NCBI RefSeq assembly: GCF_024355225.1
Contig: NZ_VCNH01000008.1
Span: forward strand, 1,116,001-1,180,000
DNA: 64,000 bases
Source of the DNA: Roseovarius sp. M141
GTDB lineage: Bacteria; Pseudomonadota; Alphaproteobacteria; Rhodobacterales; Rhodobacteraceae
Direction of reading: 5' to 3'
The stretch's first letter is position 1; the number at the start of each line of letters is the position of its first letter. The notes beneath the pieces are model-generated. The model saw only the letters and a list, made by a program, of their open reading frames with translations, was not told the DNA's origin and did not search any database. The translations under genes were made by a program, and so were the position numbers. Below are positions 44,356 to 53,667 of this stretch, one piece after another.

Positions 44356-45444
44356 CTACGCCTTGGCGCCCTTGCGCCCGGACCCCAGCATCGCCGGGCT
44401 GGTGGCATCCAGTGGCCAGCGCGGTCGCGCCGCCAGCGTCATGTCATCGCGACGGCCCAGACGGAACAGCTCGGCCCCGGCATAGGCGATCATCGCGGCG
44501 TTATCGGTACACAGCGCGAGGGGCGGCGCAAGGAACAGCGCGCCTGAATCTTCGGCGACCTGCATCAGTGCGTCCCGGATTGCCTGATTGGCCGCAACGC
44601 CGCCCGCCACGGCCAGCAGCCGCAGATCGGGGTTGGCAGCCAGCGCGCGGCGGGTCTTCTCGGCCAGAACGTCGCGCACGGCGGCCTGAAACCCGGCGCA
44701 CAGATCGGCGCGGTCCTGCGGGGTCAGCCCGCCCTGCGGCTGCATCACGGTATCGCGGGTGCGCAGCAGCGCGGTTTTCAGCCCCGAAAACGACATGTCG
44801 CAGCCGGGCCGGTCCAGCAGGGGGCGGGGAAAGGCGTGGCGCGCGGGATCGCCGGACCTTGCCTCGACCTCGACCGCCGGGCCGCCGGGTTGCGCCAGGC
44901 CCAGCAGGCGTGCGGTTTTGTCAAACGCCTCGCCCGGCGCATCGTCGATGGTGCCGCCAAGGCGGGTGAACTGCTGCGCGCCGTCCACACGCAGGAACTG
45001 GCAGTGACCGCCAGACACCAGCAGCATCAGATAGGGGTAGGGCGCGCCGTCGGTCAGGCGCGGCGTCAGCGCGTGGCCGGCCAGGTGGTTCACCCCGATC
45101 AGCGGCAGGCCTGCGCCCGCCGCCAGCCCCTTGGCGCACATCACGCCGGACATGACGCCGCCGATCAGGCCCGGTCCGGCGGTGACGGCGATGGCATCCA
45201 TGTCGCGCAGGCGCAGCCCGCTGGCGCGCAGAACCTCGGCCACGCACAGGTCCAGCTTTTCCGCATGGGCGCGCGCGGCGATTTCAGGCACCACGCCGCC
45301 ATAGGCCGCGTGCAACTGCCCCTGTCCCTGCACCGTCTGGGCCAAGATCTGCGCCGGGGCATCGCCGCCCACGCGCACGATTGCGGCCGCCGTGTCGTCA
45401 CAGCTGCTTTCCAGTCCCAGTATGGTCAGGGTATCGCCCGTCAT
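44356..45444 (-). CDS. tsaD: tRNA N6-threonylcarbamoyladenosine transferase TsaD
   Basis: A 362-residue TsaD/Kae1/Qri7 ATPase-fold protein. It begins [16 protein letters not shown], continues [16 protein letters not shown] with the metal-binding His, [23 protein letters not shown] and [16 protein letters not shown]. With TsaB, TsaC and TsaE it makes t6A37 in ANN-decoding tRNAs; essential in most bacteria. It diverges from hemD with an 87-bp gap, a conserved alphaproteobacterial arrangement. Confidence 0.95.
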   Translation of the reverse strand: MTGDTLTILGLESSCDDTAAAIVRVGGDAPAQILAQTVQGQGQLHAAYGGVVPEIAARAHAEKLDLCVAEVLRASGLRLRDMDAIAVTAGPGLIGGVMSGVMCAKGLAAGAGLPLIGVNHLAGHALTPRLTDGAPYPYLMLLVSGGHCQFLRVDGAQQFTRLGGTIDDAPGEAFDKTARLLGLAQPGGPAVEVEARSGDPARHAFPRPLLDRPGCDMSFSGLKTALLRTRDTVMQPQGGLTPQDRADLCAGFQAAVRDVLAEKTRRALAANPDLRLLAVAGGVAANQAIRDALMQVAEDSGALFLAPPLALCTDNAAMIAYAGAELFRLGRRDDMTLAARPRWPLDATSPAMLGSGRKGAKA

Positions 45445-45531
45445 GTCGCCAATCGTTCCGCCCGTTGCGTGCGCGCGATGGGGCAAGTATCACTTGCAGG
45501 GCAATCCCACAAGCAGCGGAGCGGCCTCACC

Positions 45532-46263
45532 TTGCCCCCAACGATCCTCATCACCCGGCCTGAACCCGGTGCCAGTCGTTTCATCGCCGCGCTGCGCGAT
45601 CTGCCGGGTGGCGATCTGCCACTGGTCCGCTCGCCGGTTCTTGCGATCGAACCGCAGGGCAGTTTGCCGGATCTGGAGGGGGTGCGCTGGCTGATCTTTA
45701 CCTCGCAGCACGGCGTTTTCCGCTTTGCCCAGTTGAGCGCGCGGCGCGATATTCCGGCCTATGCCGTTGGCGACACCACCGCGCAGGCGGCGCAAGAGGC
45801 CGGCATGCACGCCATCTCCTGCGCCGGGGATGCGCGCGACCTGCTGGCGCGCATTGCGGCGGATGGCGCGACGGGGCCGATGCTGCACCTGCGCGGCACC
45901 CATGCGGCGGCGGATGTCGCGGGCGCGTTGACCGCTGCCGGGATCGTGGCAAGTGAAGCAGTGCTGTATGCGCAGCGGCCCCTGCCGCTGAGCGATGCCG
46001 CGCGGGCCTGCCTGACCGGCACGGCGCCGGTGATCGCGCCGGTGTTTTCTCCGCGCAGTGCCGCCGCCCTGCTGGAAGGCATACAGGTCACCGCGCCGCT
46101 GGTTATCCTTGCAATCAGCCGCGCAGCAGCAGACCGTGTGCCAAAGGGCGCGGCACAAGCCTGTATCGTGGCGGGTCAACCTGACGCCGTCGGTATGGTG
46201 CGGGCGTGGCCCGATGCGCTGGCCGAGGCCTATCGCCTTGAGGGAACAATGCGTGCACAGTAA
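45532..46263 (+). CDS. hemD: uroporphyrinogen-III synthase
   Basis: About 243 residues. The N terminus PPTILITRPEPGASRF matches HemD, with WLIFTSQHGVFRF and YAVGDTTAQAAQ as core landmarks; VFSPRSAAAL near residue 170 is the second-domain match. HemD closes hydroxymethylbilane to uroporphyrinogen III for heme, siroheme and bacteriochlorophyll. The start codon is probably TTG, since no ATG or GTG lies close and GGAG is about ten bases upstream. It leads a hemD/mitofilin-like/hemY row. Confidence 0.85.
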   Translation: MPPTILITRPEPGASRFIAALRDLPGGDLPLVRSPVLAIEPQGSLPDLEGVRWLIFTSQHGVFRFAQLSARRDIPAYAVGDTTAQAAQEAGMHAISCAGDARDLLARIAADGATGPMLHLRGTHAAADVAGALTAAGIVASEAVLYAQRPLPLSDAARACLTGTAPVIAPVFSPRSAAALLEGIQVTAPLVILAISRAAADRVPKGAAQACIVAGQPDAVGMVRAWPDALAEAYRLEGTMRAQ

Positions 46264-46310
46264 GGTTATCAGGTTCAGAACATTGGGCAGATTCGGAAGG
46301 GACGGCTGAC

Positions 46311-47915
46311 GTGGCAGAAAAAAAGGCACCTTCAGGACGCAAAAGCACTGCGGCACCGCGCGGCAAAGCCGCCAGTTCCGACGGTCAATCCAAGGCTCCG
46401 ACGCCCACCGACGTCGAAAAACCCGTCGAAAAACCTGTTGAAGGCGCGCGCAGCCCGGCCAAGGGCGCCGCTGCCAAGACGACAGGCGCTCAAACTGCCG
46501 ATGCTTCCAAAACCAGCGGACCTGCCACGGCCAGCCCGGACGCATCGGCGTCCGGCGCGAGGGGCACGGCCTCAAGCGACAAGCCTGCCAGTGACAAGCC
46601 CGCAAGTGACAAGTCCGTCGGCGAAAAGAACCAGAGCCCGGAGCCGACGCGCACCTCGATTCCAGCCAGCGGCGCGAAATCGGTGACCGCTATGGCTCCG
46701 GGTCCTTTCAGCGGCCCTGATCCCAAGGGCATCGACGCGGCGATGGCCAAGGTGGCTGACGCAAAGAAAGCGACAGCAACACCGGCAGAAACCAAGACGA
46801 CCACGACCACCGGGGCAAGCGCCGGAACGAATGACAAATCCTCGACAGGTCCGGGCACCAAACCGACGGCGGCAAAGCCTGCCGGTGACACGTCGGCGAC
46901 AGCAGGCACAGCGACGACAGCGTCTGCCCGGGCGGCACCTTCAAAGACACCTCCACCAACGGTACCCCAGCAAAAGGCGCGCAAGGGCGGATTCATTGCC
47001 TTGTTTCTCGGCGGTGTGTGCGCTGCGGCGATCGGGTTTGGCGCGGCGTATTATGTCCTTCCGCAGATGGGTATCATGTCGCCCAACAGCACGGCGACCG
47101 ATGATGTCGCGGCCAAACTGGCCGAGCAATCGGACCGGCTCACCGCGCTGGACGCACGCATTGATGCACTCCCCGGCGCGCCTGACACCAGCGGGATCGA
47201 GGCCGGACAGGCCGATATGGTGACGCAAATCTCTGACCTTTCCAATAAGGTCAGCGCCCTGACCGCCCGCCTGGCTGATATCGAGGCACAGCCGTCCGGC
47301 GCGGACGGCGAGGGCGTTTCGACGGCACAGTTGAATGAACTGCGCCGCACGCTCAAGGCGCAGGGCGATCAGGTCGCGCGCCTCGTCTCCGACGCGGATC
47401 AGCGCGACGATGCCGCCCGTGCATCGGCCCAGCAGGATCTGCGCCGTGCCGCGCTGACGCGCATCAGCACCGCACTGGATACTGGCACGCCTTTTGCACC
47501 CGCGCTGGGCGATCTGGAGCGGGCCGGTATGTCCGCGCCCGATGCGCTTCAGGACGTGGCCGAGGCTGGCGTGCCAACCCAAAGCGCATTGCAGCAGTCC
47601 TTTGCCCCCGCCGCCCGCGCCGCGCTGGCCAAGGCGCGCAAATCCGGTACCGAGGAGGGCAGCGACAGCTTCTGGTCCTTCATGTCCGGTCAGTTGGGCG
47701 CACGATCGCTGGAGCGGCGCGAGGGGCCGGGCACCGATGCGGTGCTGTCGCGCGCCGAGGATGATCTGCGTCAGGGCAACCTGCAAGCCGCCCTGACCGA
47801 GGTCGAGGCGCTACCCGACCCCGCCCGCAACGCGCTGTCAGAGTGGGCGGAAAACGTCCGCACCCGGATGCAGGCTATTGCCGCCTACGACGCGCTTGCC
47901 GCGAAATTGAACTGA
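46311..47915 (+). CDS. mitofilin/Mic60-like membrane protein
   Basis: A 534-residue protein with a GTG start. A long Lys/Ala/Thr/Pro-rich cytoplasmic tail (1-220) precedes a single transmembrane helix (GFIALFLGGVCAAAIGFGAA) and a periplasmic coiled coil (about 265-365). A C-terminal helical domain around DLERAGMSAPDALQDVAE has the features of the alphaproteobacterial Mic60 homologue. Placement between hemD and hemY is the known synteny. The role would be in shaping intracytoplasmic membranes and BAM/envelope contacts (family knowledge). Confidence 0.78.
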   Translation: MAEKKAPSGRKSTAAPRGKAASSDGQSKAPTPTDVEKPVEKPVEGARSPAKGAAAKTTGAQTADASKTSGPATASPDASASGARGTASSDKPASDKPASDKSVGEKNQSPEPTRTSIPASGAKSVTAMAPGPFSGPDPKGIDAAMAKVADAKKATATPAETKTTTTTGASAGTNDKSSTGPGTKPTAAKPAGDTSATAGTATTASARAAPSKTPPPTVPQQKARKGGFIALFLGGVCAAAIGFGAAYYVLPQMGIMSPNSTATDDVAAKLAEQSDRLTALDARIDALPGAPDTSGIEAGQADMVTQISDLSNKVSALTARLADIEAQPSGADGEGVSTAQLNELRRTLKAQGDQVARLVSDADQRDDAARASAQQDLRRAALTRISTALDTGTPFAPALGDLERAGMSAPDALQDVAEAGVPTQSALQQSFAPAARAALAKARKSGTEEGSDSFWSFMSGQLGARSLERREGPGTDAVLSRAEDDLRQGNLQAALTEVEALPDPARNALSEWAENVRTRMQAIAAYDALAAKLN

Positions 47916-47936
47916 AACCGAAAGGGCACGCCTTAA

Positions 47937-49421
47937 ATGCTGTGGTCAATCATCAAGATCGTCGTTTTCCTGGTCCTCGTGGTTCTGGTGACGTTCGGCG
48001 CGTCCTATCTGCTGGAACTGGATGGCGGTGTGCGTATCGTCATGGCCGGGGTCGAGCTGAACCTGACGCCGCTCAAGGCGGTTCTGGGGCTGGCGATCAT
48101 CATCCTCGGCCTGTGGCTGTTGATGCGGCTGGCGGCATTGCTGATCGCGGTGCTGAAATTCATTAACGGCGATGAAACCGCGATTTCGCGTTATTTCGAC
48201 CGCAACCGGCAGGAAAAAGGCTATCGCGCCCTGTCCGAAGGCATGCTGGCCCTCGCATCGGGCGAGGGGGATGTGGCCATGGCCCGCGCCGCCCGCGCCG
48301 AGCGTTACCTGAAGAAACCGGCGCTGACCAACCTCGTAACCGCGCAGGCCGCCGAAATGGCGGGCAATCGCGCCAAGGCCGAAGAAGTCTACAAACGCCT
48401 GTTAAAGGATGACAGCACCCGTTTTGTCGGGGTGCGCGGCATCCTGCGTCAGAAACTGGCCGATGGCGATACCGACACGGCGCTGAAACTGGCGCAGACG
48501 GCCTTTGGCCTGAAGCCGGCGCATGCCGAAATTCAGGACACGCTGCTGAAATTGCAAACCGGCCAGGAGGATTGGGCCGGCGCGCGCACGACTCTCAACG
48601 CCAAGCTTAAATTTGGCAACATTCCCCGCGACGTACACAAACGCCGCGACGCCGTTCTGGCCCTGTCCGAGGCGCGCGACATCGCCGTCGAGGGCAAGAC
48701 CGTCGAAGCGCGCGAGGCGTCGATTCAGGCGAACCGCCTGTCGCCTCACCTGATCCCGGCTGCCGTCATGGCCGCGCGCAGCTATATCGCCCAAGGGGCG
48801 CCGCGCTACGCCGCCCGCGTCATTCGCAAGGCGTGGGACCAGCAGCCGCATCCCGACCTGGCCGCCGTCTTCGCCGCCATCGCGCCGGATGAGACGCCGC
48901 AGCAGCGCCTGAAACGTTTTGCCAAGCTGTTCACCGCGCGCCCGGATCACCGCGAAACGAAACTGGTCGAGGCCGAGCTGAACCTCGCCGCCGAAGATTT
49001 CCCCACCGCGCGCCGCGCGCTGGGCGATCTGGTGGAAAAAGATCCCGACGCCCGTGTTCTGACCATCATGGCCGCGATCGAGCGGGGCGAGGGCGCCCCC
49101 GACCGCGTGGTCAAGGGCTGGCTGGCCCGCGCAATCGCCGCCCCGCGCGGCCCCCAGTGGATCTGCAACAATTGTCAGCATATCCACGGCGAATGGGCGC
49201 CCGCCTGCGAGAATTGCGGCGCTTTCGACACGCTGGCGTGGAAAACGCCCCCTCAGGGCGATGTCATCTCGCCCACCGGGGTCCAGATGCTGCCCTTGAT
49301 AATGGGCGACCTGAATGATCAAAGCGCCCGGGACGTCGCCCGCGTTGTCGATGCCGAAATCATCGACCCAAGCCCACCTGAAATTGATGGCGCAGCAGGC
49401 GAGGCCAAGGCTGAAAAATAG
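47937..49421 (+). CDS. hemY: HemY-like heme-biosynthesis-associated TPR protein
   Basis: A 494-residue inner-membrane protein. Two N-terminal transmembrane helices (IVVFLVLVVLVTFGASYLL and VLGLAIIILGLWLLMRLA) are followed by TPR-like repeats (RAARAERYLKKPALTNL; AEEVYKRLLKDDSTRFV). A Cys4 zinc-ribbon-like knob lies near the C terminus (CNNCQHIHGEWAPACENCG). HemY is linked to HemX/HemD and heme insertion complexes, but its exact role is unsettled. It is the last gene of the hemD row; a 16-bp-stem hairpin follows at once. Confidence 0.85.
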   Translation: MLWSIIKIVVFLVLVVLVTFGASYLLELDGGVRIVMAGVELNLTPLKAVLGLAIIILGLWLLMRLAALLIAVLKFINGDETAISRYFDRNRQEKGYRALSEGMLALASGEGDVAMARAARAERYLKKPALTNLVTAQAAEMAGNRAKAEEVYKRLLKDDSTRFVGVRGILRQKLADGDTDTALKLAQTAFGLKPAHAEIQDTLLKLQTGQEDWAGARTTLNAKLKFGNIPRDVHKRRDAVLALSEARDIAVEGKTVEAREASIQANRLSPHLIPAAVMAARSYIAQGAPRYAARVIRKAWDQQPHPDLAAVFAAIAPDETPQQRLKRFAKLFTARPDHRETKLVEAELNLAAEDFPTARRALGDLVEKDPDARVLTIMAAIERGEGAPDRVVKGWLARAIAAPRGPQWICNNCQHIHGEWAPACENCGAFDTLAWKTPPQGDVISPTGVQMLPLIMGDLNDQSARDVARVVDAEIIDPSPPEIDGAAGEAKAEK

Positions 49422-49425
49422 ACTT

Positions 49426-49467
49426 GGCGCTTCGCTGGCGGTGCGATAGCGCCGCCAGCGAAGCGCC
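49426..49467 (+). other. Perfect 16-bp-stem hairpin just after hemY
   Basis: GGCGCTTCGCTGGCGG pairs without mismatch with CCGCCAGCGAAGCGCC around a ten-base loop, five bases after the hemY stop. There is no U-tract, so it may be an mRNA-stability or processing element or a Rho-entry barrier. It also marks the edge of the accessory region. Confidence 0.7.
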
Positions 49468-50039
49468 CGCCAGAGGTCGCTGACGCACAGCCGGTAAAGC
49501 ACGTCATTCGTATTGATCTGATAAAGTTCCGGCCTTTCAACCGCGTTTCGATTGTTTTGCATCTTGCATATCACACCCCTTGCAAGACAGGAGAGCAGGC
49601 GCGCAATCGGAAGACCGATCGCAAGCTTATCAAGAGCTTCAAGCCGACTGAAAAAACCTCTGCGAAGACGCTGGGGAAGGTAGCCGCACTTGGTATCAGG
49701 TAAGTGAAAGAGCTCGCTCACGCTCGCAGTGCAGAGAGCAAGAACACATCAACCTCAGATCCGCCTTCACGTGACCCCTAGGGCCTAGAGATTACGTTTG
49801 ACCAGGTTTGAAGCAGTATATTGACTATCTGCGGGTCTATCATGGTTTCAATCCAGACGTCGACACGATCACAGGGTGTTGGCCTGTGATGGTAAGCGGC
49901 GCATCCGACTGTGAAAGCAGCGCAGCCCTCAGCTTCGACGCCGGATGATTCAGAAAAGGGCGATAGTTTTGGCACCATCTTTGGGGATGCTTCGAACCGT
50001 CGTTTGCGCGGGCCGAAGGCTTTCGAAGATGGGATGTAG
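49468..50039. other. Gene-poor entry to the accessory region
   Basis: About 570 bp with no convincing coding sequence. The minus strand is open over 49490-49721 (containing YQINTNDVLYRLCVSDLWRA) but has no start or partner that I recognise, so it may be old mobile-element debris. Confidence 0.4.
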
Positions 50040-50273
50040 GTGCCGTTGGCAACACAAAGGCCAATCAGCTCCTCAGACGGGGCAGGGGCGGCGGCGGCAC
50101 CAGCTTTTGAAAGGCGTCCAGCCCGTCTTGTAGGCGAGACTGGTATTTTCCGCCGTGGCCTGGCGTGCGTAGCCGCGGGCGGTGTCGACCAACCGGTCGA
50201 GCGTTCCCGGAGCCTGCGACCATCGCGGGGACAGACATGGGCGACGGGTCACTGCTTTTGCGGTGTGGTTCAT
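50040..50273 (-). pseudogene. fragment of a tyrosine-type site-specific integrase
   Basis: From an ATG at 50273 the frame reads MNHTAKAV..TLDRLVDTARGYARQ, then ATAENTSLAYKTGWTPFKSW. This matches the N-terminal SAM-like DNA-binding domain of tyrosine recombinases (typically ENTxxAYxxDWxxFxxWC). The frame closes at 50073, but a -1/+1 shift at about 50090 restores PSEELIGLCVAN, like the family's PxLIGLYLAD. The catalytic Arg-His-Arg-Tyr domain is missing. It is divergent from the DUF1403 gene. Confidence 0.6.
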
Positions 50274-50548
50274 CAAGATCGATGTTGGGCAGGTTTGTTG
50301 CACCTTGATCAGCCGGGCGACATCTCTCAGCTGCTTTCGCAGGGGAGGGCCGCACAGATTGCATCCGAGGATGATTTCTCGAATTTTTCCGGTGATTTTT
50401 TGAGCCATTCCATTTTTTGAGCCATTCCAAAGAGTATCCCTTTGCCTCCGATAATTCAGATTATTGGACGTACAAGGATCTCGCGAGGCGAGGCGGTTTT
50501 CTACCTGTCCAATAGCATAAAGCGCCGTTATGGGATAGGTTGACTTGC

Positions 50549-51499
50549 ATGACCCAGCTGCCTGAACATGATCCTGACGCACTCCCAAACCCGATCCTGC
50601 CGTCCTGGATCTTCGACCGACCGACGCCAGACTGCCGTGAAGACGCTGCGTTTTCCAGCGGAGCGTCGCTTTCGCTGCTGCACGTATTGCTCTGCGACCC
50701 GGGCCGTGGCGTGCCGGTCGATCTTCTCAGGAGCCGGATGGCGCTGCGCGCCGCCGTCAACGGCAGCAAGATCGAGGGCAGGCGGGTGACGGGGGCCGAG
50801 CTGCGCGATGCCTATCTTCTCACCCTCCCCGGGGATGCGATGGGCCCTGATGGCGATATGCTGGCGTTCTGGCGCCTGGGCACGGCGATCTCTCTCCAAC
50901 ATGCCGGATGGCAAGGGCGATTGCAGGATTTGATGTCGGAAGACATCCAAGAGCACCTCCCGAACTGGGTTGATCAGACCGAAAATATGCAGGGCAACCC
51001 GGTCGCGAAATCCGTTTCGATCATGACCAGGATCGCTCGAACCTTCCCGCGGCAGGAAGCAGTCGGCCTCCTTTGCGCCGACATCGTTCTGGCCGGGTCG
51101 CTTGGCTGGGCGCGACCGCTGCCGCTGTTCGGTTTGCATGTGAATCGCAAGATCTTGCGCGCCGCCAGCGAAGGGGGGGATATTGGACCCACGTGTCACG
51201 CCGCTATCGCGGACGCCGCGCAGGATGCTGTCCGATTGGCGCATGATCTGGCGCGGCGCGCAGCCCGGCTTCGCGATGTTGCCCCAAGGCTGCGGTCTAA
51301 GGGGGCGGACGAGGCCATCAGCCTCTTCCTGACAGAAGACGCGGTCCTGCCATCTACTATGTTGTCGCCGACGATAAGCGGGTCAAAAACGCCCATGACA
51401 TCCCGCTCTGCGCGGCGGCTGTGCGAACGTCTGATCGGGCTTGGCGTCATCCGCGAACTTACTGGTCGGGCGACCTTCCGGTTCTATGGAGTGGCGTAA
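50549..51499 (+). CDS. DUF1403 family protein
   Basis: A 316-residue protein that I recognise as DUF1403. It begins MTQLPEHDPDALPNPILPSW and has SGASLSLLHVLLCDP, MALRAAVNGSKIEGR and ELRDAYLLTLPGD in the N-terminal half; ends AFRFYG-like (TFRFYGVA). No signal or membrane helix is evident. Homologues in Roseobacters and rhizobia are usually on plasmids or near insertion elements. It overlaps the ScpB-like start (TAATG), so the two are translated together; an integrase fragment diverges upstream. Function unknown; related to condensin or plasmid maintenance only by association. Confidence 0.75.
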   Translation: MTQLPEHDPDALPNPILPSWIFDRPTPDCREDAAFSSGASLSLLHVLLCDPGRGVPVDLLRSRMALRAAVNGSKIEGRRVTGAELRDAYLLTLPGDAMGPDGDMLAFWRLGTAISLQHAGWQGRLQDLMSEDIQEHLPNWVDQTENMQGNPVAKSVSIMTRIARTFPRQEAVGLLCADIVLAGSLGWARPLPLFGLHVNRKILRAASEGGDIGPTCHAAIADAAQDAVRLAHDLARRAARLRDVAPRLRSKGADEAISLFLTEDAVLPSTMLSPTISGSKTPMTSRSARRLCERLIGLGVIRELTGRATFRFYGVA

Positions 51500-52092
51500 T
51501 GGTGGTGGCGCGCAAACAAGACGAAGACCTGGAGGTGCTGGATCGCGAACTGGACGAACTGCCAGCAGAACTGCGCTGGCGCGAATGGATGAACCGCATC
51601 GAGGCGGTGATCTTTGCCAGCAGCAAACCGGTGGGGCGCGAGGCGTTACAACTGGTCGTGGGGCAGGGTGCGAACATTGATCTGCTCATCAAAGACATTC
51701 AGGCCGATTTGAAAGCCAAGCCTTATGAGATCGTTCCCGTTGCGGGTGCTTGGATGTTCCGGACGCGGTCACATTACGCAACGGCGATCCGAAAATCGGC
51801 TGACGTTGTGGAGCAACAGCACAACTTCTCGGAAGAGGAGATGGCGGTGCTTTGTGCCATCGCCCACCACCAGCCGATTGACAGGGCCGGGCTGGCAGAC
51901 ATCTTTGGCAAGGAGATCAACCGCGATCTGCTCGGTCGGCTGCGCTACAAGGGACTGATTGGCAATGGACCGAAAAGCCCGCGACCGGGTGCGCCGCATA
52001 CGTTTGTGACTACGGATGAGTTCTTGGTGACGTTTGATCTGCAGACGTTGCGAGACCTGTCTGAACACGATCTATCAGGTCTGTGCTTTTAG
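51499..52092 (+). CDS. orphan ScpB-like (SMC-associated) protein
   Basis: A 197-residue protein of the ScpB type. IEAVIFASSKPVGREALQLV starts the first winged helix, FRTRSHYATAIRK ends it, then MAVLCAIAHHQPIDRAGLAD and the TTDEFLVTFDLQTL motif of the second. ScpB normally bridges ScpA and Smc heads in condensin; neither partner is encoded nearby, and the chromosomal scpAB lies elsewhere. The overlap with DUF1403 argues for a two-gene module. An IS200/IS605 remnant begins 25 bp downstream. Confidence 0.8.
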   Translation: MVVARKQDEDLEVLDRELDELPAELRWREWMNRIEAVIFASSKPVGREALQLVVGQGANIDLLIKDIQADLKAKPYEIVPVAGAWMFRTRSHYATAIRKSADVVEQQHNFSEEEMAVLCAIAHHQPIDRAGLADIFGKEINRDLLGRLRYKGLIGNGPKSPRPGAPHTFVTTDEFLVTFDLQTLRDLSEHDLSGLCF

Positions 52093-52117
52093 TATCCACG
52101 CCCCGGAGGATACGATC

Positions 52118-52255
52118 ATGCAATATGACACCGGCAAGCATTGCGTGTTTGACCATCGGTATCATCTGATCTGGTCAACCTAGTACTGTTTCACAGTGCT
52201 CACCGGCCAGATGCGCCTGCGTGTGCGCGACATCTGCCGTCAGGTCAGCAGTTGA
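52118..52255 (+). pseudogene. IS200/IS605-family TnpA remnant
   Basis: After a GGAGG, an ATG opens MQYDTGKHCVFDHRYHLIWS, the N terminus of IS200/IS605 TnpA (YHLVWSTKYR). A TAG takes the place of the following Lys codon (AAG to TAG). Reading on in the same frame gives VLTGQMRLRVRDICRQV, also TnpA-like, before another stop. The HUH motif and catalytic Tyr of the middle and end are not recognisable, so it is a dead fragment. Confidence 0.7.
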
Positions 52256-52726
52256 TGACCGGGTCGGCTTTGTCCGGGGCTTGGATCGTGACTCCGATCT
52301 TGTACCGGCGATCAGGATGGGTCGGATGATGAAAAGACCCCGGGAAGAATTCCGCTCACTATATCGGCCAGCCTTATGACAATACCGAGGGTGGCGGATT
52401 CCCTCGCCGGTCGGATGGAGGACATCAGGCTTCTGACGCTCTCGCAAACTGAAATTCTGGGCAAGAAATCAAGATTCATCGACAGAGCGTGCGCGGCGCA
52501 GAAGCCTTTCGTGGATCACATGATCATAGGGAATGATCTAGCTGAGACCGTCCTGACGGGCGGGTATCGAGAGACGTTCGGCGAGACCGAGTGTGATGCG
52601 ATTTGAAGTTGTTGGCGCCCAGTGTCAGCTACAATACTGGGACTTATCGCAGCGTTGGCATCTCGGCGTGTGAGTTCAACGGGTGGCCGCTTTACTTTGG
52701 CTATTGAGAAAGATGGAGTGTCCAGC
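52256..52726. other. Degenerate DNA between two transposase remnants
   Basis: No intact gene seen. The stretch VGFVRGLDRDSD in the +1 frame near 52260-52300 may continue the TnpA remnant (usual VRGVLSRDHVH), but it is too decayed to annotate. Confidence 0.35.
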
Positions 52727-53379
52727 ATGAAGTATCTTCAGCGCGCATTTTACACCGATAAACAGAAGTGTGAAATGTGGGATCGGTGGCAGCGGGGAGA
52801 GTTGCTGAGTCCGATCAGGCGTAGCTTTGATCGCGCCTCGTCGTCGGTCTCCCCGTATCTGGCACGGACAGGACGCATCCGGCCGCCGATCCCGTTTCGC
52901 CTTGAGGTTGATTGAACGCGAGGAGATTTCCCGAGGCCTCGTGACCAAACACTCGCTTCGCTCCATCACGCGAACCGTTAAACGGTCGCCTTCGACAATC
53001 AGCCGAGAGGTTCGCAGGAAAAGTGGGCGGCAAAGCGTCATCACCGCCCTTATTAATCAGGCGCGCAAGCTGCCCAAGGACCTGTATCGGTCGCCGACAT
53101 GGGGCCGCGGGTCAGAGATGGCAGGGCGCCGTAAGTTCACAATGGCGACCAATATCGACGTCCATTTTTGCGATCCACAGTCGCCGTGGCAGAGAGGAAG
53201 CAACGAAAACACCAACCGTCTTCTTCGGCAATACGTTCCCGAAGGCATTGATATATCAGGCTTTAGTCAAACCAAACTGAGCGCCATCGCAAGGCAACTC
53301 AACGAGCGGCCCAGAAAGACCTTGCAATATCAGACACCAGCCAGAGAAGTTTGAACAGTGTGTTGCCGCGATCCTTTGA
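52727..53379 (+). mobile_element. IS30-family transposase pseudogene
   Basis: From ATG 52727 the protein begins MKYLQRAFYTDKQKCEMWDR, the IS30 transposase N terminus. After a frameshift near 52840-52880 it continues as LIEREEISRGLVTKHSLRSI and SPSTISREVRRKSG (the helix-turn-helix). There the central several hundred bases are deleted, and the C-terminal catalytic end resumes with NIDVHFCDPQSPWQRGSNEN and LNERPRKTLQYQTPA. A last extra A hides the family tail EKFEQCVAAIL*. Three defects mean it is inactive. Confidence 0.85.
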
Positions 53380-53427
53380 ACCCGCTGCGACAAAGCTGTC
53401 GTTTGAACAATCGCTATTGGGCGGCTC

Positions 53428-53667
53428 GAAACATAGGAAACAGGGGGGCGCCTGGTCGGCTTTGATCAGGCCCATTTCTTTGAAACCATAACGTTTATGC
53501 AGCGACAAATTTGCTGGGTTTGTTGACTCCAAATAGGCTGGTCTTCCGTCTTCGTCGCAGCGCCTGAGACAGGCCTCAAGCAATGTGGAACCTGACCCAA
53601 GTGTCAGACCGCTCAGGACATTAGCAGATTCACTTCGGTCTGATGTTCTAAGCAATGCAGGACTCAT
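53428..53667 (-). pseudogene. C-terminal fragment of a GNAT acetyltransferase
   Basis: The minus-strand frame contains GSTLLEACLRRCDEDGRPAY followed by LESTNPANLSLHKRYGF and KEMGLI. This is the acetyl-CoA-binding and C-terminal region of a GNAT enzyme (GxGxxLL..; LxATNPxNxxLYxRHGF). The N-terminal half is absent and the end runs into IS30 terminal DNA. It is probably a victim of the IS30 insertion and later decay. Confidence 0.6.

Noticed and set aside
48402..49721. 439-codon minus-strand frame over hemY
   Set aside because: It is antisense to a well-supported gene and crosses the terminal hairpin; only its first 75 codons lie outside hemY and these are unrecognisable.
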